DNA of 64,000 nucleotides, from NCBI RefSeq assembly GCF_017808105.1, contig NZ_JADBHF010000012.1:1-64000 (forward strand), written 5' to 3'. Both the position numbers and the translations under genes were made by a program. Below, in pieces: positions 1-7,617 of the stretch; positions within the stretch are counted from its first letter, which is position 1, and every line of letters begins with the position of its first letter. Under the pieces are notes generated by a model, which was not told the DNA's origin, searched no databases, and was given only the letters and a program-made list of their open reading frames with translations. The DNA comes from Brevibacterium renqingii. GTDB taxonomy: Bacteria > Actinomycetota > Actinomycetes > Actinomycetales > Brevibacteriaceae.

Positions 1-45
1 GAATACGAGCTTGTTCACCAAAAGGCCGTCGCCCTGGCGGCATAA
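1..45 (+). CDS. C-terminal tail of a gene entering from the left, possibly an IS3-type transposase
   Basis: An open frame runs from base 1 to a TAA at 43-45 and encodes EYELVHQKAVALAA. Its start lies outside the window. The short alkaline tail, followed by GAGTCAACCAAACC-type sequence at about 52-66, resembles the right end of IS3-family elements, whose transposase stop codon sits shortly before the terminal repeat. Fourteen residues cannot prove the family, so the assignment is an inference from style and from its position at an island edge. Confidence 0.35.
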   Translation, partial: EYELVHQKAVALAA

Positions 46-77
46 ACCCAGGAGTCAACCAAACCTTCAGCAGTCCC

Positions 78-96
78 TTCGGCTACGGAACGTGGT
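78..96. repeat. Left copy of 19-bp direct repeat
   Basis: TTCGGCTACGGAACGTGGT occurs here and again, identically and in the same orientation, at 4913-4931. The two copies bracket the accessory genes. They could be integration-site repeats or remnants of the terminal sequence of one insertion-sequence family: the left copy is followed by CA, as expected at an IS3-type end, while the right copy is not. Confidence 0.75.
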
Positions 97-233
97 CAGT
101 TTTCGTTTTGCGGTCTAGCATCTGGTGCCCTATGTCCTTCAAAGAACCAATGATCTTGGCCTCGGCTCCGGGGCACGGGTAGGAAGCAGTAGTTTGTGCA
201 GCAAGTAACGAAGCCCTTCGAGAGTGTCGAATG

Positions 234-1271
234 CTAGTTGCAGGCGCGGAACGCAGAGCGCAGAGCAGTCGCGAGGTTTCGACGCGATGAGGTTCGCTCC
301 GCCTTCCGTACCCGGCGCGCGGAACTCGCGTGCTGTCCGGTAATACGAACCCGAGAGGTGCTCTCGGGATGAACGCAGACTTCAATCACTGACTCACCTT
401 TGGCCCCTGAGTAGCACTGTTCGTGGCCGCTATGGGGAACGGTCCGGTTCCACGTGCGATCCGGTGAGCGGTGCAGCCCGAGCTCCGCTGCCAATTGCGA
501 GGCTGAGGCCTGTCGCTGCTTTGGATCAAGAGCAATCGCACGATTGATTGCGTCACGGAGCCCCCTGGGGGCGTGGGGCGCCACGGTCCAGAGGTCTGGG
601 CGAGTGCCGGAGACCAGATCGGTCGTGCCAACGCTGGGCGGTTGACCGGCAATCATCCAGTATGCCGTTGCTCCAAGGCTGTACACATCACTGAGTCTGG
701 TGTAGGTCAAGGGCGTTGACGACTTACCCTTGAAAGAGGCTGCTACCTCGGGAGCCATCGTCGCGGGGGTTCCGACGGCTTGAGCGAAGCCTTGATCATC
801 CACTTGTTGTGCAAGGCCGAAATCGCCCACAAGAACCTCCTCACGAGCGTCTAGGAAGAGGTTTCCAGGCTTGATGTCGCCGTGAACTAGGTCGTAGTCA
901 TGCACGCGTGCTATCCCCTGACATGCCTCCCGGGCCCAGCGGACAGCCCGATCTATTGGCATACCTATAGCCGCCTGGATGTGATCATCCACTGTACCGC
1001 CCATCATGACCTCAGTGACGATGTAGCGGCGCCCGGCCACCACGTCAGCATTGAGGATCGGGAGGATGTACTCACCTCGCAAGCCCCTCAACAAGTGGGA
1101 TTCGGTCCAAGGGCCGACAAGTACGTCGTCCGATAGCAGCTTCAATGCACAGCGCGTCGCCATCGTATGGTCGCGAACCTCAAGGACCTGGCCGTATGAA
1201 CCTCTACCGAGCTCGCGAATGACTTCATAGCGCCCATCGACGATCATGGGCGGCGTGTGAGAACTGGTCAC
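234..1271 (-). CDS. Cytosolic Ser/Thr protein kinase (Hanks type)
   Basis: Predicted to phosphorylate Ser/Thr residues of unknown partners. The kinase domain fills about residues 15-275: glycine loop GRGSYGQV near residue 23, ATP-binding Lys in CALKLL near 44, catalytic loop HGDIKPGN near 130 and DFG near 150. The catalytic HRD is HGD, which is common in bacterial non-RD-like kinases. There is no membrane segment and no PASTA region, unlike PknB, and the last 70 residues are Arg/Ser-rich without a recognised fold. The start is taken as GTG at 1271, preceded by TAGAAT and a 6-nt spacer (leaderless); an ATG at 1247 would remove nine more residues. It is divergent from a RuvC-like gene 26 bp away, which suggests joint control and a role in the neighbouring putative defence cassette. 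Confidence 0.88.
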   Translation of the reverse strand: MTSSHTPPMIVDGRYEVIRELGRGSYGQVLEVRDHTMATRCALKLLSDDVLVGPWTESHLLRGLRGEYILPILNADVVAGRRYIVTEVMMGGTVDDHIQAAIGMPIDRAVRWAREACQGIARVHDYDLVHGDIKPGNLFLDAREEVLVGDFGLAQQVDDQGFAQAVGTPATMAPEVAASFKGKSSTPLTYTRLSDVYSLGATAYWMIAGQPPSVGTTDLVSGTRPDLWTVAPHAPRGLRDAINRAIALDPKQRQASASQLAAELGLHRSPDRTWNRTVPHSGHEQCYSGAKGESVIEVCVHPESTSRVRITGQHASSARRVRKAERTSSRRNLATALRSAFRACN

Positions 1272-1300
1272 CAAGCAATTCTAGGCATAATGGGCCGATG
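1269..1300. promoter_or_regulatory. Back-to-back leaderless promoters of the kinase and RuvC-like genes
   Basis: On the minus strand TAGAAT (1283-1278) is followed by six bases and GTG 1271. On the plus strand CATAAT (1286-1291) is followed by six bases and ATG 1298. Both starts therefore coincide with the expected transcription starts, and the two -10 elements are only 2 bp apart, so the two promoters should compete or be co-repressed. Confidence 0.55.
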
Positions 1301-1780
1301 AAGACCCTTGGGATCGCCGTGACACTGAAGGCCCGACCCATCTTGACCCTTGCCCTCCTCGAAGGCTGTGCCTCTGATGTGCAAGGTGCTGCTGCCGTTG
1401 AGGTCAAGGACACGTTTGAGATTCCGTTAGAGGACCGACCCTTGGCGGCTCAGTTGGGCGAAGCCGCCAAGGCAATCCGAGGGCGAGTCCGATCGCTGGC
1501 TCCCGATACTGTGGTTGTTCGCCGAGCGGACAGACCTGCCCGCGCTTCGAACCAGGAAGGTCCTCGCAAGCGCCTGCTTATCGAGGGGGCTGTGGTCGCT
1601 GCCGCATATGCGGAGGTTCAGAGGACGACTCTACTCTCGGGCAAAGAGTGCGGCCAGGCGTACGGCTCGGACAAGGCGTCCTTGGATGAACTCGCCGCAG
1701 GGCAGGTGAATCTCAAGTACAAGGAGGCGGCCGCCGCCGCCATAGCAGGCTTAGCTCAGGCGGCCGCAGGAACTACCTAG
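1298..1780 (+). CDS. RuvC/RNase H-fold-like protein of unknown function
   Basis: This 160-aa protein has the strand-rich opening of RuvC-like RNase H-fold proteins (GIAVT...ILTLALLEG), then a strand with DTVVVRRADRP near residues 69-79, then a helical half with RLLIEGAVVAAAY near 92-104 and a C-terminal helix YKEAAAAAIAGLAQAA. The usual catalytic acidic residues are not all evident, so it may be non-catalytic. It is the first of three co-directional genes (1298, 1833, 2403). The frame begins with ATG placed six bases after CATAAT. The fold call rests on pattern recognition only. Confidence 0.6.
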   Translation: MKTLGIAVTLKARPILTLALLEGCASDVQGAAAVEVKDTFEIPLEDRPLAAQLGEAAKAIRGRVRSLAPDTVVVRRADRPARASNQEGPRKRLLIEGAVVAAAYAEVQRTTLLSGKECGQAYGSDKASLDELAAGQVNLKYKEAAAAAIAGLAQAAAGTT

Positions 1781-1832
1781 AAACCGGGCATGTTAGCTGG
1801 GCAGAGTTGAGAAGAGAGGAGATACTGTCTAC

Positions 1833-2249
1833 ATGGGGACAAATCAGGATTTCCTGTCGCAGGTATGTTGGGCACAGACTCTCAATAGCACTCTAGCTAA
1901 TGAGGACCTGCGAGAGGCCGCCGAGTTACTTGTCGACGTTGCCGCAGGCAAGGCTTGGCAAATGATGCCGGTCGATGAGGCGGGCGGTCGTCTGATCGGA
2001 GCTGCTCTGGTTACCCGGGGTGATCTGTCCCTAGTGGATGCGTCGCGCCGATTGGATGAGCAAAGAGTACTCCTGGTCACGGGCCACCTCGCAGGCGCAG
2101 TCGGCGTCGCTCTGAAAGCGACACTAGTTCACGCGCTGGGGGCAACTCGTGTTGACGCTGCTGTCCTTGGCGGGTGGGCAGAGGACATTCTCGGGTGCGA
2201 GCGAGTATGGGACATCACACCACGCGAGGGTCTGCCGCAGAGAAAATGA
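1833..2249 (+). CDS. Degenerate phosphoribosyltransferase-like protein
   Basis: This 138-aa protein ends in a strand-loop-helix-strand pattern (residues about 78-115) with VLLVTGHLAGAV and HALGATRVDAAVL, the layout of the PRPP loop and following helix of type I phosphoribosyltransferases. The acidic pair that normally precedes TG is missing, so PRPP catalysis is doubtful. An earlier DEAGGRLIGAAL segment fits the substrate-side loop. A GAGGAG ribosome site lies 11-12 nt before the ATG. It lies 52 bp downstream of the RuvC-like gene and 150 bp upstream of the TIR-like gene, probably in one transcription unit. The fold assignment is an inference. Confidence 0.55.
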   Translation: MGTNQDFLSQVCWAQTLNSTLANEDLREAAELLVDVAAGKAWQMMPVDEAGGRLIGAALVTRGDLSLVDASRRLDEQRVLLVTGHLAGAVGVALKATLVHALGATRVDAAVLGGWAEDILGCERVWDITPREGLPQRK

Positions 2250-2402
2250 ACCTGGAGCCAGTCCCTGCAAGTCGATACTCCCAGAACAATCGTGCCGTTG
2301 GTGTCGATCCTCGGGGGCTTTGCCCAGTCGGAGCACGCGAAACGTCGCTTGGCCGATGATGGTCCCCAACGTGAGTGTTCAACGACGAGATGAGGACTGA
2401 AG

Positions 2403-3353
2403 ATGGCGATAAGTGCGTTGGTGTTGCAGGTGTTGATCTCGGGGCCAGGGGATCTGCCCGATGAGCATCGCGATGTGATTCACTCCGCCATACGGACCTG
2501 GAACGCCGCCTATGGGCGGACCTTCGGAGTGGTTTTCAATCCCGTCGACTGGCAAGAGAACGCCTCGCCTGGATTCGGCGGGTATGCACAAGCTGTTTTG
2601 AGTGAGCAGATAGTCGACGAATCGGACACCGCAATTGTCCTACTTACCGACCGGATGGGGACCCCTACACCCGACCATGCTTCAGGCACCGCTGAAGAAG
2701 TGGAACGATTACTTAAAGGCGGTAAAGAAGTAGCGGTGTACCTCAACGACTGTCCTCGACCGCCGGGTCGGGGCACCGAGGCGCAGACGCAGCGCGCTGC
2801 ACTTGAAGAGTATGTGGCTTCGTTACAGAGGCGAGCGTTTACTGGTAGTTACACATCGTCTGAAGAGCTCCGCTCAAACCTATCCGCACTTCTTCCACGC
2901 GTCGCAAACAAGTTTAGACGGGAAGCTGAAGCTGCACTCGTCCCTGATGAGGACGAAGATGAAGATCCGAGCCTGTTAGACGCCGACGTGGGTCAGGATA
3001 CTCCGGATTCGAGCGAAGGTATCTGGCCGCGACTTGAAGTTACCGAATCGCCGAACGTCGATAGCAAGGGACAACTGCGAACCAAACGTCGTTGGCGCTT
3101 GGTCCTGGAAAGCACCGTCCCGCGGCCGGTAAGCAACGTCAGTTTTCGATACGAGGATAGCGAGGGCAACCTAGTGGATGACTTCTCGTTGCGGGAGGAC
3201 CGAAACGCTCCGATCGAGACACTGCCTCCCCGAGGTTCGGTGGAGTTCCCTGTACTGCGTGCTTGGGGGTCGCCCTCGCAGGCCATCTGCGTCGTGCAAT
3301 GGGAGGACCAAGGCCAGGTCCGCACGACGCGAGCCACGGTGCGCGCAGCCTGA
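2403..3353 (+). CDS. TIR-like (DUF4062-type) protein with C-terminal beta domain
   Basis: Residues 1-115 match the layout of the TIR-like DUF4062 family: a first strand with LISGPGDLPDEH, a TWNAAYG helix, a P-V-x-W-(Q)EN strand near 45, the D-T-A-I-V strand with RMGTPTP near 85, and SGTAEEVE with the presumed catalytic Glu near 100, then a final strand VAVYLN. In known TIR-like effectors this fold hydrolyses NAD or builds signalling nucleotides. A Glu/Asp-rich linker (about 180-205) leads to a roughly 100-residue C-terminal region predicted to be a beta sandwich. The gene uses rare codons such as TTA, unlike its chromosomal neighbours. It is the last gene of the plus-strand trio and is the likely effector if the cassette is an immune system. 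Confidence 0.65.
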   Translation: MAISALVLQVLISGPGDLPDEHRDVIHSAIRTWNAAYGRTFGVVFNPVDWQENASPGFGGYAQAVLSEQIVDESDTAIVLLTDRMGTPTPDHASGTAEEVERLLKGGKEVAVYLNDCPRPPGRGTEAQTQRAALEEYVASLQRRAFTGSYTSSEELRSNLSALLPRVANKFRREAEAALVPDEDEDEDPSLLDADVGQDTPDSSEGIWPRLEVTESPNVDSKGQLRTKRRWRLVLESTVPRPVSNVSFRYEDSEGNLVDDFSLREDRNAPIETLPPRGSVEFPVLRAWGSPSQAICVVQWEDQGQVRTTRATVRAA

Positions 3354-3508
3354 TTCCCGGTCTCGTACACAGCACCTTGATAAGATGACGGTGGTTGCCG
3401 CTCCTGCGACGGACTCGATGCCAGCCCCTGATGCCGTCGTATGTGCGTCGGATGTTACTCAGCGACAGAACGCGGTGGAGAGATCCGCGTTGTAGGACGG
3501 GTATAGTT
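3354..3508. other. Convergent intergenic region
   Basis: This 155-bp gap lies between the TIR-like gene and the convergent nuclease-like gene. The plus-strand reading frames crossing it lack a ribosome site and recognisable sequence. No strong hairpin terminator was seen. Confidence 0.4.
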
Positions 3509-4546
3509 TCATCCAAATGCGGTCATCCAAGTGAGGCCCAGTTCTCTTGCGGTTGCGGCAACTTCAACAGTCGTCTCAACTACCTCCATTTCGTCGTCCC
3601 GGGGCAGGCGGGGCGGTGGATAGTCGAGTTCGCTCGAGTTGACGAGCCAATTCTCATCGCGTGGAGTGTCGAGGAAGTCTTTCTTCGTGGACTTGGTCGC
3701 TTGGTCGACGGTCTGTGCTTTGGTGCGACCGCGAAGATCAGATTTGCTTGCAAAGAACCGTGATTCCTTCAAGCTCTCTCTGGTGTTGGTCTGAATCTGG
3801 AAGACCTCGTCACGGAAGCCGTTGCTCGGCTGGGCGTCAACAGATCTTCGTATTTCCTCCATGAATCCGTCGCCGGTCTGTGATTCTCGTGACGGGCCGC
3901 TCGGGTTTGGGCGGCCAAGAGCCGGATTTGTGGGCTGGTAGGTCCAGTAGTCGTGCCATCCTGCGTGTCTGCCGTTTTCGACGTGCGAGAGGTTTCTCGG
4001 ATCTGTGAACGCACAGTTTGAAATGAGTGATCGCCGCGTGTAGTCCGCATAGAGGTCGTTTCGTGTCCACGCGGATGGGCAGGCGTATCGAACCTTTAAG
4101 CCCGGATTGTTGCTAGCAAGGCGGTCGAGGGTTTCGAGTTGCGAGTGGTCATCGACCGGCTGCCCGTTCAGTCTATATCTGGACCGGACGCTGAAGCGGA
4201 GGAATGGTTGACCTCTCCAGACGGTTTGACGGTGGTTCTGTGTAAAGTACTCTGGCCGCTTGTATTGAACGAACGTGTTGACGCTGCGAGCGGCTGTTGG
4301 CAGCTGCGCCGGCGGGGTGGTGGCGCCTGGCGTGCGTGGTCCAGGGTAGGCGCCGAATAGCAGTCTGTACGTCGTTGATGTGGGGTCTAGGTAAACCGAA
4401 AAATCGAATCCCATGGTTCGCTCGAGCACCTGCCCAGGGCTAAATAATGCCGGCGTATTGCGTCCGGCATTCGGCGCACCAAGCACGAAGCTCGCGTTCG
4501 CAAGCGTTTCGAACTCCTTCTCTTCGAACCCTGCAAAAGTTCCCAT
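3509..4546 (-). CDS. Hypothetical protein, possible PD-(D/E)XK nuclease-like
   Basis: This 345-aa protein is not securely recognised. An early EEKEFETLANASF helix (residues 8-20), an acidic residue in GFDFSVYLDP near 46-55 and a QYK motif in NTFVQYKRPEYF near 90-100 are spaced like the E...D...(E/Q)xK core of PD-(D/E)XK nucleases. The middle contains conserved-looking aromatic and His residues (RYACPSAWTRNDLY, GWHDYWTY near 140-205). The tail is charged and probably disordered. It is soluble, with no signal peptide. It sits inside the direct-repeat-bracketed island and faces the TIR-like gene, so an antiphage or mobile-element role is plausible but unproven. The start ATG at 4546 has no strong ribosome site. 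Confidence 0.5.
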   Translation of the reverse strand: MGTFAGFEEKEFETLANASFVLGAPNAGRNTPALFSPGQVLERTMGFDFSVYLDPTSTTYRLLFGAYPGPRTPGATTPPAQLPTAARSVNTFVQYKRPEYFTQNHRQTVWRGQPFLRFSVRSRYRLNGQPVDDHSQLETLDRLASNNPGLKVRYACPSAWTRNDLYADYTRRSLISNCAFTDPRNLSHVENGRHAGWHDYWTYQPTNPALGRPNPSGPSRESQTGDGFMEEIRRSVDAQPSNGFRDEVFQIQTNTRESLKESRFFASKSDLRGRTKAQTVDQATKSTKKDFLDTPRDENWLVNSSELDYPPPRLPRDDEMEVVETTVEVAATARELGLTWMTAFG

Positions 4547-4647
4547 CGATAGCCTTTATCTCGTGGTCGGGGTGGGCGGGTGCCTTACGATTCGAGCGTG
4601 CGACTCGCGTCCGGCGTTGGGCTGTTCGACGCGATTCTGTTCTTTTC

Positions 4648-4830
4648 CTAGCTCTTTGCTGCCTCGTCGTCGGGTAGCAGGATGTGCGGCGTGCGAAGCG
4701 GCCGCCGTTCTTTGAACGCCAGGCGGACGACTCGGGGCAGAAGCCGTCGAATCCTGGCTCGGGGCGGGCGTGTGTTGACGTCGCGCTGCTCGTCGACTTG
4801 GTGCCTTGTTACGAGCGGTCCAATGTTCAT
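4648..4830 (-). CDS. Possible small Arg-rich protein
   Basis: This 60-codon frame encodes a basic protein (RARIRRLLPRVVRLAF near residues 25-40) with an acidic end. It lies about 100 bp upstream of the nuclease-like gene on the same strand, so it could be a small regulator or partner. No family is recognised, and it may be spurious. Confidence 0.2.
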   Translation of the reverse strand: MNIGPLVTRHQVDEQRDVNTRPPRARIRRLLPRVVRLAFKERRPLRTPHILLPDDEAAKS

Positions 4831-4912
4831 ATCACCAGGTCATCGTACTGTGATGTCACATCAGGAGCGCCGAGCGTTGGTCGACCTCGCGCGCTGCCAA
4901 CCTCATAGATTA

Positions 4913-4931
4913 TTCGGCTACGGAACGTGGT
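4913..4931. repeat. Right copy of 19-bp direct repeat
   Basis: The sequence is identical to 78-96 over 19 bases and then diverges on both sides. It lies about 300 bp before the first conserved chromosomal gene, so it is a candidate right boundary of the acquired segment. Confidence 0.75.
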
Positions 4932-5235
4932 GGAGTTCCGGTTCAACGTATAAAGAGCTGTTCTGTGCGTCGGTGAGTCCTGACAATGAGGTCCGCAAAC
5001 CGACCGAGGTGAAATCCGCGGTTCGTCGCCTCTGTGACGCTCACTCGGCAGCGGCGCGTTTTCAGGTGCACTGCCCACCGCAGCCGGCTTGTCTTCGTCC
5101 TGTCCGCTCACGAAACAGCAAGGTCGCGGGGGAGTGGCCTGCGTTAGAGTGACCCCTGGCGCCAGCATGATCGCAATCATGAGATCTGATGCAGGTGGAA
5201 TGCCAACCTGAAAGATCGAAAGTCGAGGACTGAAG

Positions 5236-6465
5236 ATGACCGACAGCACGAGTTCGTCACAGCGATCGGTGCCACGTGGCGTCGGAACGGCAGTCTGGAC
5301 GGCGGTGCTCATTCTCGCGCTCGTGATGGGCGTGATCGCTGCGATCATCGGAATCGCATCGCTCGTGCCCGGGCTCGGGCCCCTCAGCCCTGCTGCGGCG
5401 CGTTTCGCGCCCACTGTGGCACCGATATCGGCTCTGGTGGGTCTGATAGTGCTCGTCGTCGGAATCATCGCTGTACGCAGGGGCCAGCGCCGCACTGGTG
5501 CCGTCGCGTCAATGCTCGGCGGGGCCGGCGCGGCTGCGAACCTCGCAGTCGTCATCGTTCTCGTCGGCGCCATCACGTCCGCGGGCGGCTCGGTGAACCT
5601 GTTCACCGCAACGTTTGGCTTGTCCGCTATCGATGCGGCAGCGCCCGACCGCCAGGAGGTGTACGAGAAGACGAGTTCGGGAGACGATCTGTCCGTGTCG
5701 GTCTACGAGCCGGCGGGCCAGAAGGATTCGGCACCGACCATCATGTACGTCCACGGCGGCGGATGGATCGCAGGCGAGCCCGATGCATCGAGCTCAGAAC
5801 TGCGGGAACTCGCAGATCACGGCTACTTGGTCGTGTCGGTCGAGTACGAACTCGCCACTCCGGACAACCCGACCTGGCAGAGTGCACCTTCGCAGGTTGC
5901 GTGCGCGGCCACCTGGATTCAGGGCCACGCAGACGAGCTCGGTGCAGATATGGACCGTCTCGCGTTCTGGGCTGAGAGCTCCGGTGGCAACATGGTCGCC
6001 AACACCGCCGGTGCCGCCGCACAAGGCGCCGCCGAGTCCTCGTGCGGAGGTGAAGTCCCTGTCCCGGACGCGGTCGTCGCTGATTATCCCGCGTTCGATG
6101 TGACGGGCCTCTACGAGAACGCTCCTGCCGGCCCGGGCGCGGGCACTGGCACACGCATCTTTGCGACCAGTTTCACGGGCGGCACACCGGAGGAATACCC
6201 GAAGCGCTACGCCACGGTGAATTCCCTCACGCATCTCACTGATGCCGCGCCGCCCATGCTCGTGATGACCGCGATGCGCGATGACACCATCACGCCGGCT
6301 GACCAGCTCGCTTGGGCTGATTCTGCCCGTGACCGCGGAGTCGACGTCCGGACGGTGCAGATTCCATTCGCAAACCATGCCTACCCGCAGAAAGCGAAGA
6401 ACTCGCTCGGCAGCCAGGGCCACCTGAGCATTGCAGAGAACTACTTATCCGAGCGACTTCGCTGA
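5236..6465 (+). CDS. Membrane-anchored alpha/beta hydrolase (HSL-type esterase)
   Basis: This 409-aa protein has about four hydrophobic segments in the first 135 residues, then an alpha/beta hydrolase domain. HGGGW near residue 173 forms the oxyanion hole, the nucleophile Ser is in AESSGGN near 250, and the C-terminal acid and His are in RDDTITP and NHAYP. It should hydrolyse a small ester at the outer or inner membrane face; the substrate is unknown. The family normally has GDSAGG, and AESSGG is a mild variant. It is the first clearly chromosomal gene right of the island and is transcribed alone. Confidence 0.82.
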   Translation: MTDSTSSSQRSVPRGVGTAVWTAVLILALVMGVIAAIIGIASLVPGLGPLSPAAARFAPTVAPISALVGLIVLVVGIIAVRRGQRRTGAVASMLGGAGAAANLAVVIVLVGAITSAGGSVNLFTATFGLSAIDAAAPDRQEVYEKTSSGDDLSVSVYEPAGQKDSAPTIMYVHGGGWIAGEPDASSSELRELADHGYLVVSVEYELATPDNPTWQSAPSQVACAATWIQGHADELGADMDRLAFWAESSGGNMVANTAGAAAQGAAESSCGGEVPVPDAVVADYPAFDVTGLYENAPAGPGAGTGTRIFATSFTGGTPEEYPKRYATVNSLTHLTDAAPPMLVMTAMRDDTITPADQLAWADSARDRGVDVRTVQIPFANHAYPQKAKNSLGSQGHLSIAENYLSERLR

Positions 6466-6612
6466 CCCCGGGTGGAGGCTTGGCATAGGGACGCCCCATG
6501 GGGAGAGCCGTACGCGTGTCCGCGCAACCGTCCTGAAGACCGGCGATTGGCTATGGTGGTGGTTGAGCGAACGATCCGGTTCCGCCACCATTCGAAACAG
6601 GAGCCTTCACCA

Positions 6613-7053
6613 ATGAGTTTCTCCGTCTATCTTTCCGGCGAGATCCACACCGATTGGCGCGATGAGATCCGACGCGGCGCAGAGGCCGCCGGTCTGGACA
6701 TCGTGTTCACCGCGCCGGTGACCGACCACCCTGCCAGCGATGCCGCCGGAGACCACCTCGGTGAGAATGACAGCCGATTCTGGCGGGACCATCAGTCAGC
6801 CAAAGTCAACGCCATCCGCACACGCACCCTCATCGCGAAGAGCGACATGGTGGTGGTGCGGTTCGGCGACAAGTACAAGCAGTGGAATGCGGCCTTCGAC
6901 GCAGGCTACAGTGCCGCTCTCGGCAAGCCATATGTCACGCTGCACGACGCGGATATCGTCCATCCCCTCAAAGAGGTCGATGCCGAAGCCCAGGCCTGGT
7001 GCACGACAACCGATCAGGTGGTCGAGACCCTGCGCTACGTGCTCATGCCCTGA
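6613..7053 (+). CDS. ytoQ: YtoQ family protein
   Basis: This 146-aa protein opens with SVYLSGEIHTDWRDEI and contains FTAPVTDHPASD and SDMVVVRFGDKYKQWNAAFDAGY. These are the hallmarks of the YtoQ family, which is related in fold to nucleoside 2-deoxyribosyltransferases. The biochemical role is not established. The ATG at 6613 follows AGGAG by nine bases. The frame is open upstream to 6472, but that extension has no family similarity and is rejected. Confidence 0.85.
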   Translation: MSFSVYLSGEIHTDWRDEIRRGAEAAGLDIVFTAPVTDHPASDAAGDHLGENDSRFWRDHQSAKVNAIRTRTLIAKSDMVVVRFGDKYKQWNAAFDAGYSAALGKPYVTLHDADIVHPLKEVDAEAQAWCTTTDQVVETLRYVLMP

Positions 7054-7119
7054 ACCCGATACGTGCCGCCGACCTCGAGTGCCTTATTCATCGGGACGAT
7101 GTGTGGTTGGATGAGGGGC

Positions 7120-7617
7120 ATGGCACACCGATCCGATCTCAATGACGACGACCGCAGATTCCTCCGCCGCAGTGTCGACCTGGCACATGAGGCGCTTGAG
7201 TCCGGTGACGAACCGTTCGGGTCCGTCCTGGTTGATTCCCAGGGCCAGGAGCTCTTCGTCGATCGCAATCGAGTTGCCGGCGGCGACCACACCCGTCACC
7301 CCGAATTCGCGATCGCTCGCTGGGCGGCTGCCCACCTCAGCCGGGAACAGCGAGCGGTATCAACCGTGTACACCTCCGGCGAGCATTGCCCGATGTGTTC
7401 GGCAGCCCACGCATGGGTCGGGCTGGAACGAATCGCCTACGCCAGCAGCAGCGAACAGCTGACGGGATGGCTCAATGAGTGGGGTCTTCCCACCGGTCCT
7501 GTCCTCCCGCTGCCGATCAACGATGTTGCACCCGGCATCGACGTCGCCGGACCGGACCCGGAGCTCAGCGACGAAGTGCGCCGGCTGCACGCCCGATTGC
7601 ACGGGATCACGCTCTGA
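7120..7617 (+). CDS. Nucleoside/cytidine-type deaminase
   Basis: This is a zinc-dependent deaminase of the CMP/dCMP (guanine deaminase-like) superfamily. The zinc ligands and catalytic Glu are seen as HPEF (H-x-E) near residue 65 and EHCPMC (P-C-x-x-C type) near 90. The product of 165 aa fits the family. The substrate, guanine or another nucleobase, cannot be told from the sequence. The start is set at ATG 7120, just after GATGAGGGG; ATGs at 7063 and 7111 are also in frame. Confidence 0.82.
   Translation: MAHRSDLNDDDRRFLRRSVDLAHEALESGDEPFGSVLVDSQGQELFVDRNRVAGGDHTRHPEFAIARWAAAHLSREQRAVSTVYTSGEHCPMCSAAHAWVGLERIAYASSSEQLTGWLNEWGLPTGPVLPLPINDVAPGIDVAGPDPELSDEVRRLHARLHGITL

Larger units (their letters stand above)
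4547..5235. other. Long region without a confident gene (right part of the island)
   Basis: About 690 bp separate the nuclease-like gene from the esterase gene. Reading frames exist on both strands, but none has good composition plus a ribosome site. A 60-codon minus-strand frame at 4648-4830 is the most plausible and is listed separately. The region contains the right copy of the 19-bp repeat at 4913-4931, which probably marks the junction back to the core chromosome. Confidence 0.5.

Noticed and set aside
4913..4931. Right direct repeat as a tRNA 3' end (classic att site)
   Set aside because: No acceptor stem, T-loop or anticodon arm can be built around it.
4682..5152. 156-codon plus-strand frame across the right edge of the island
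   Set aside because: The translation is Arg/Ser/Cys-rich with no recognisable motif or ribosome site, and it crosses the direct repeat; it reads like a non-coding frame in GC-rich DNA.
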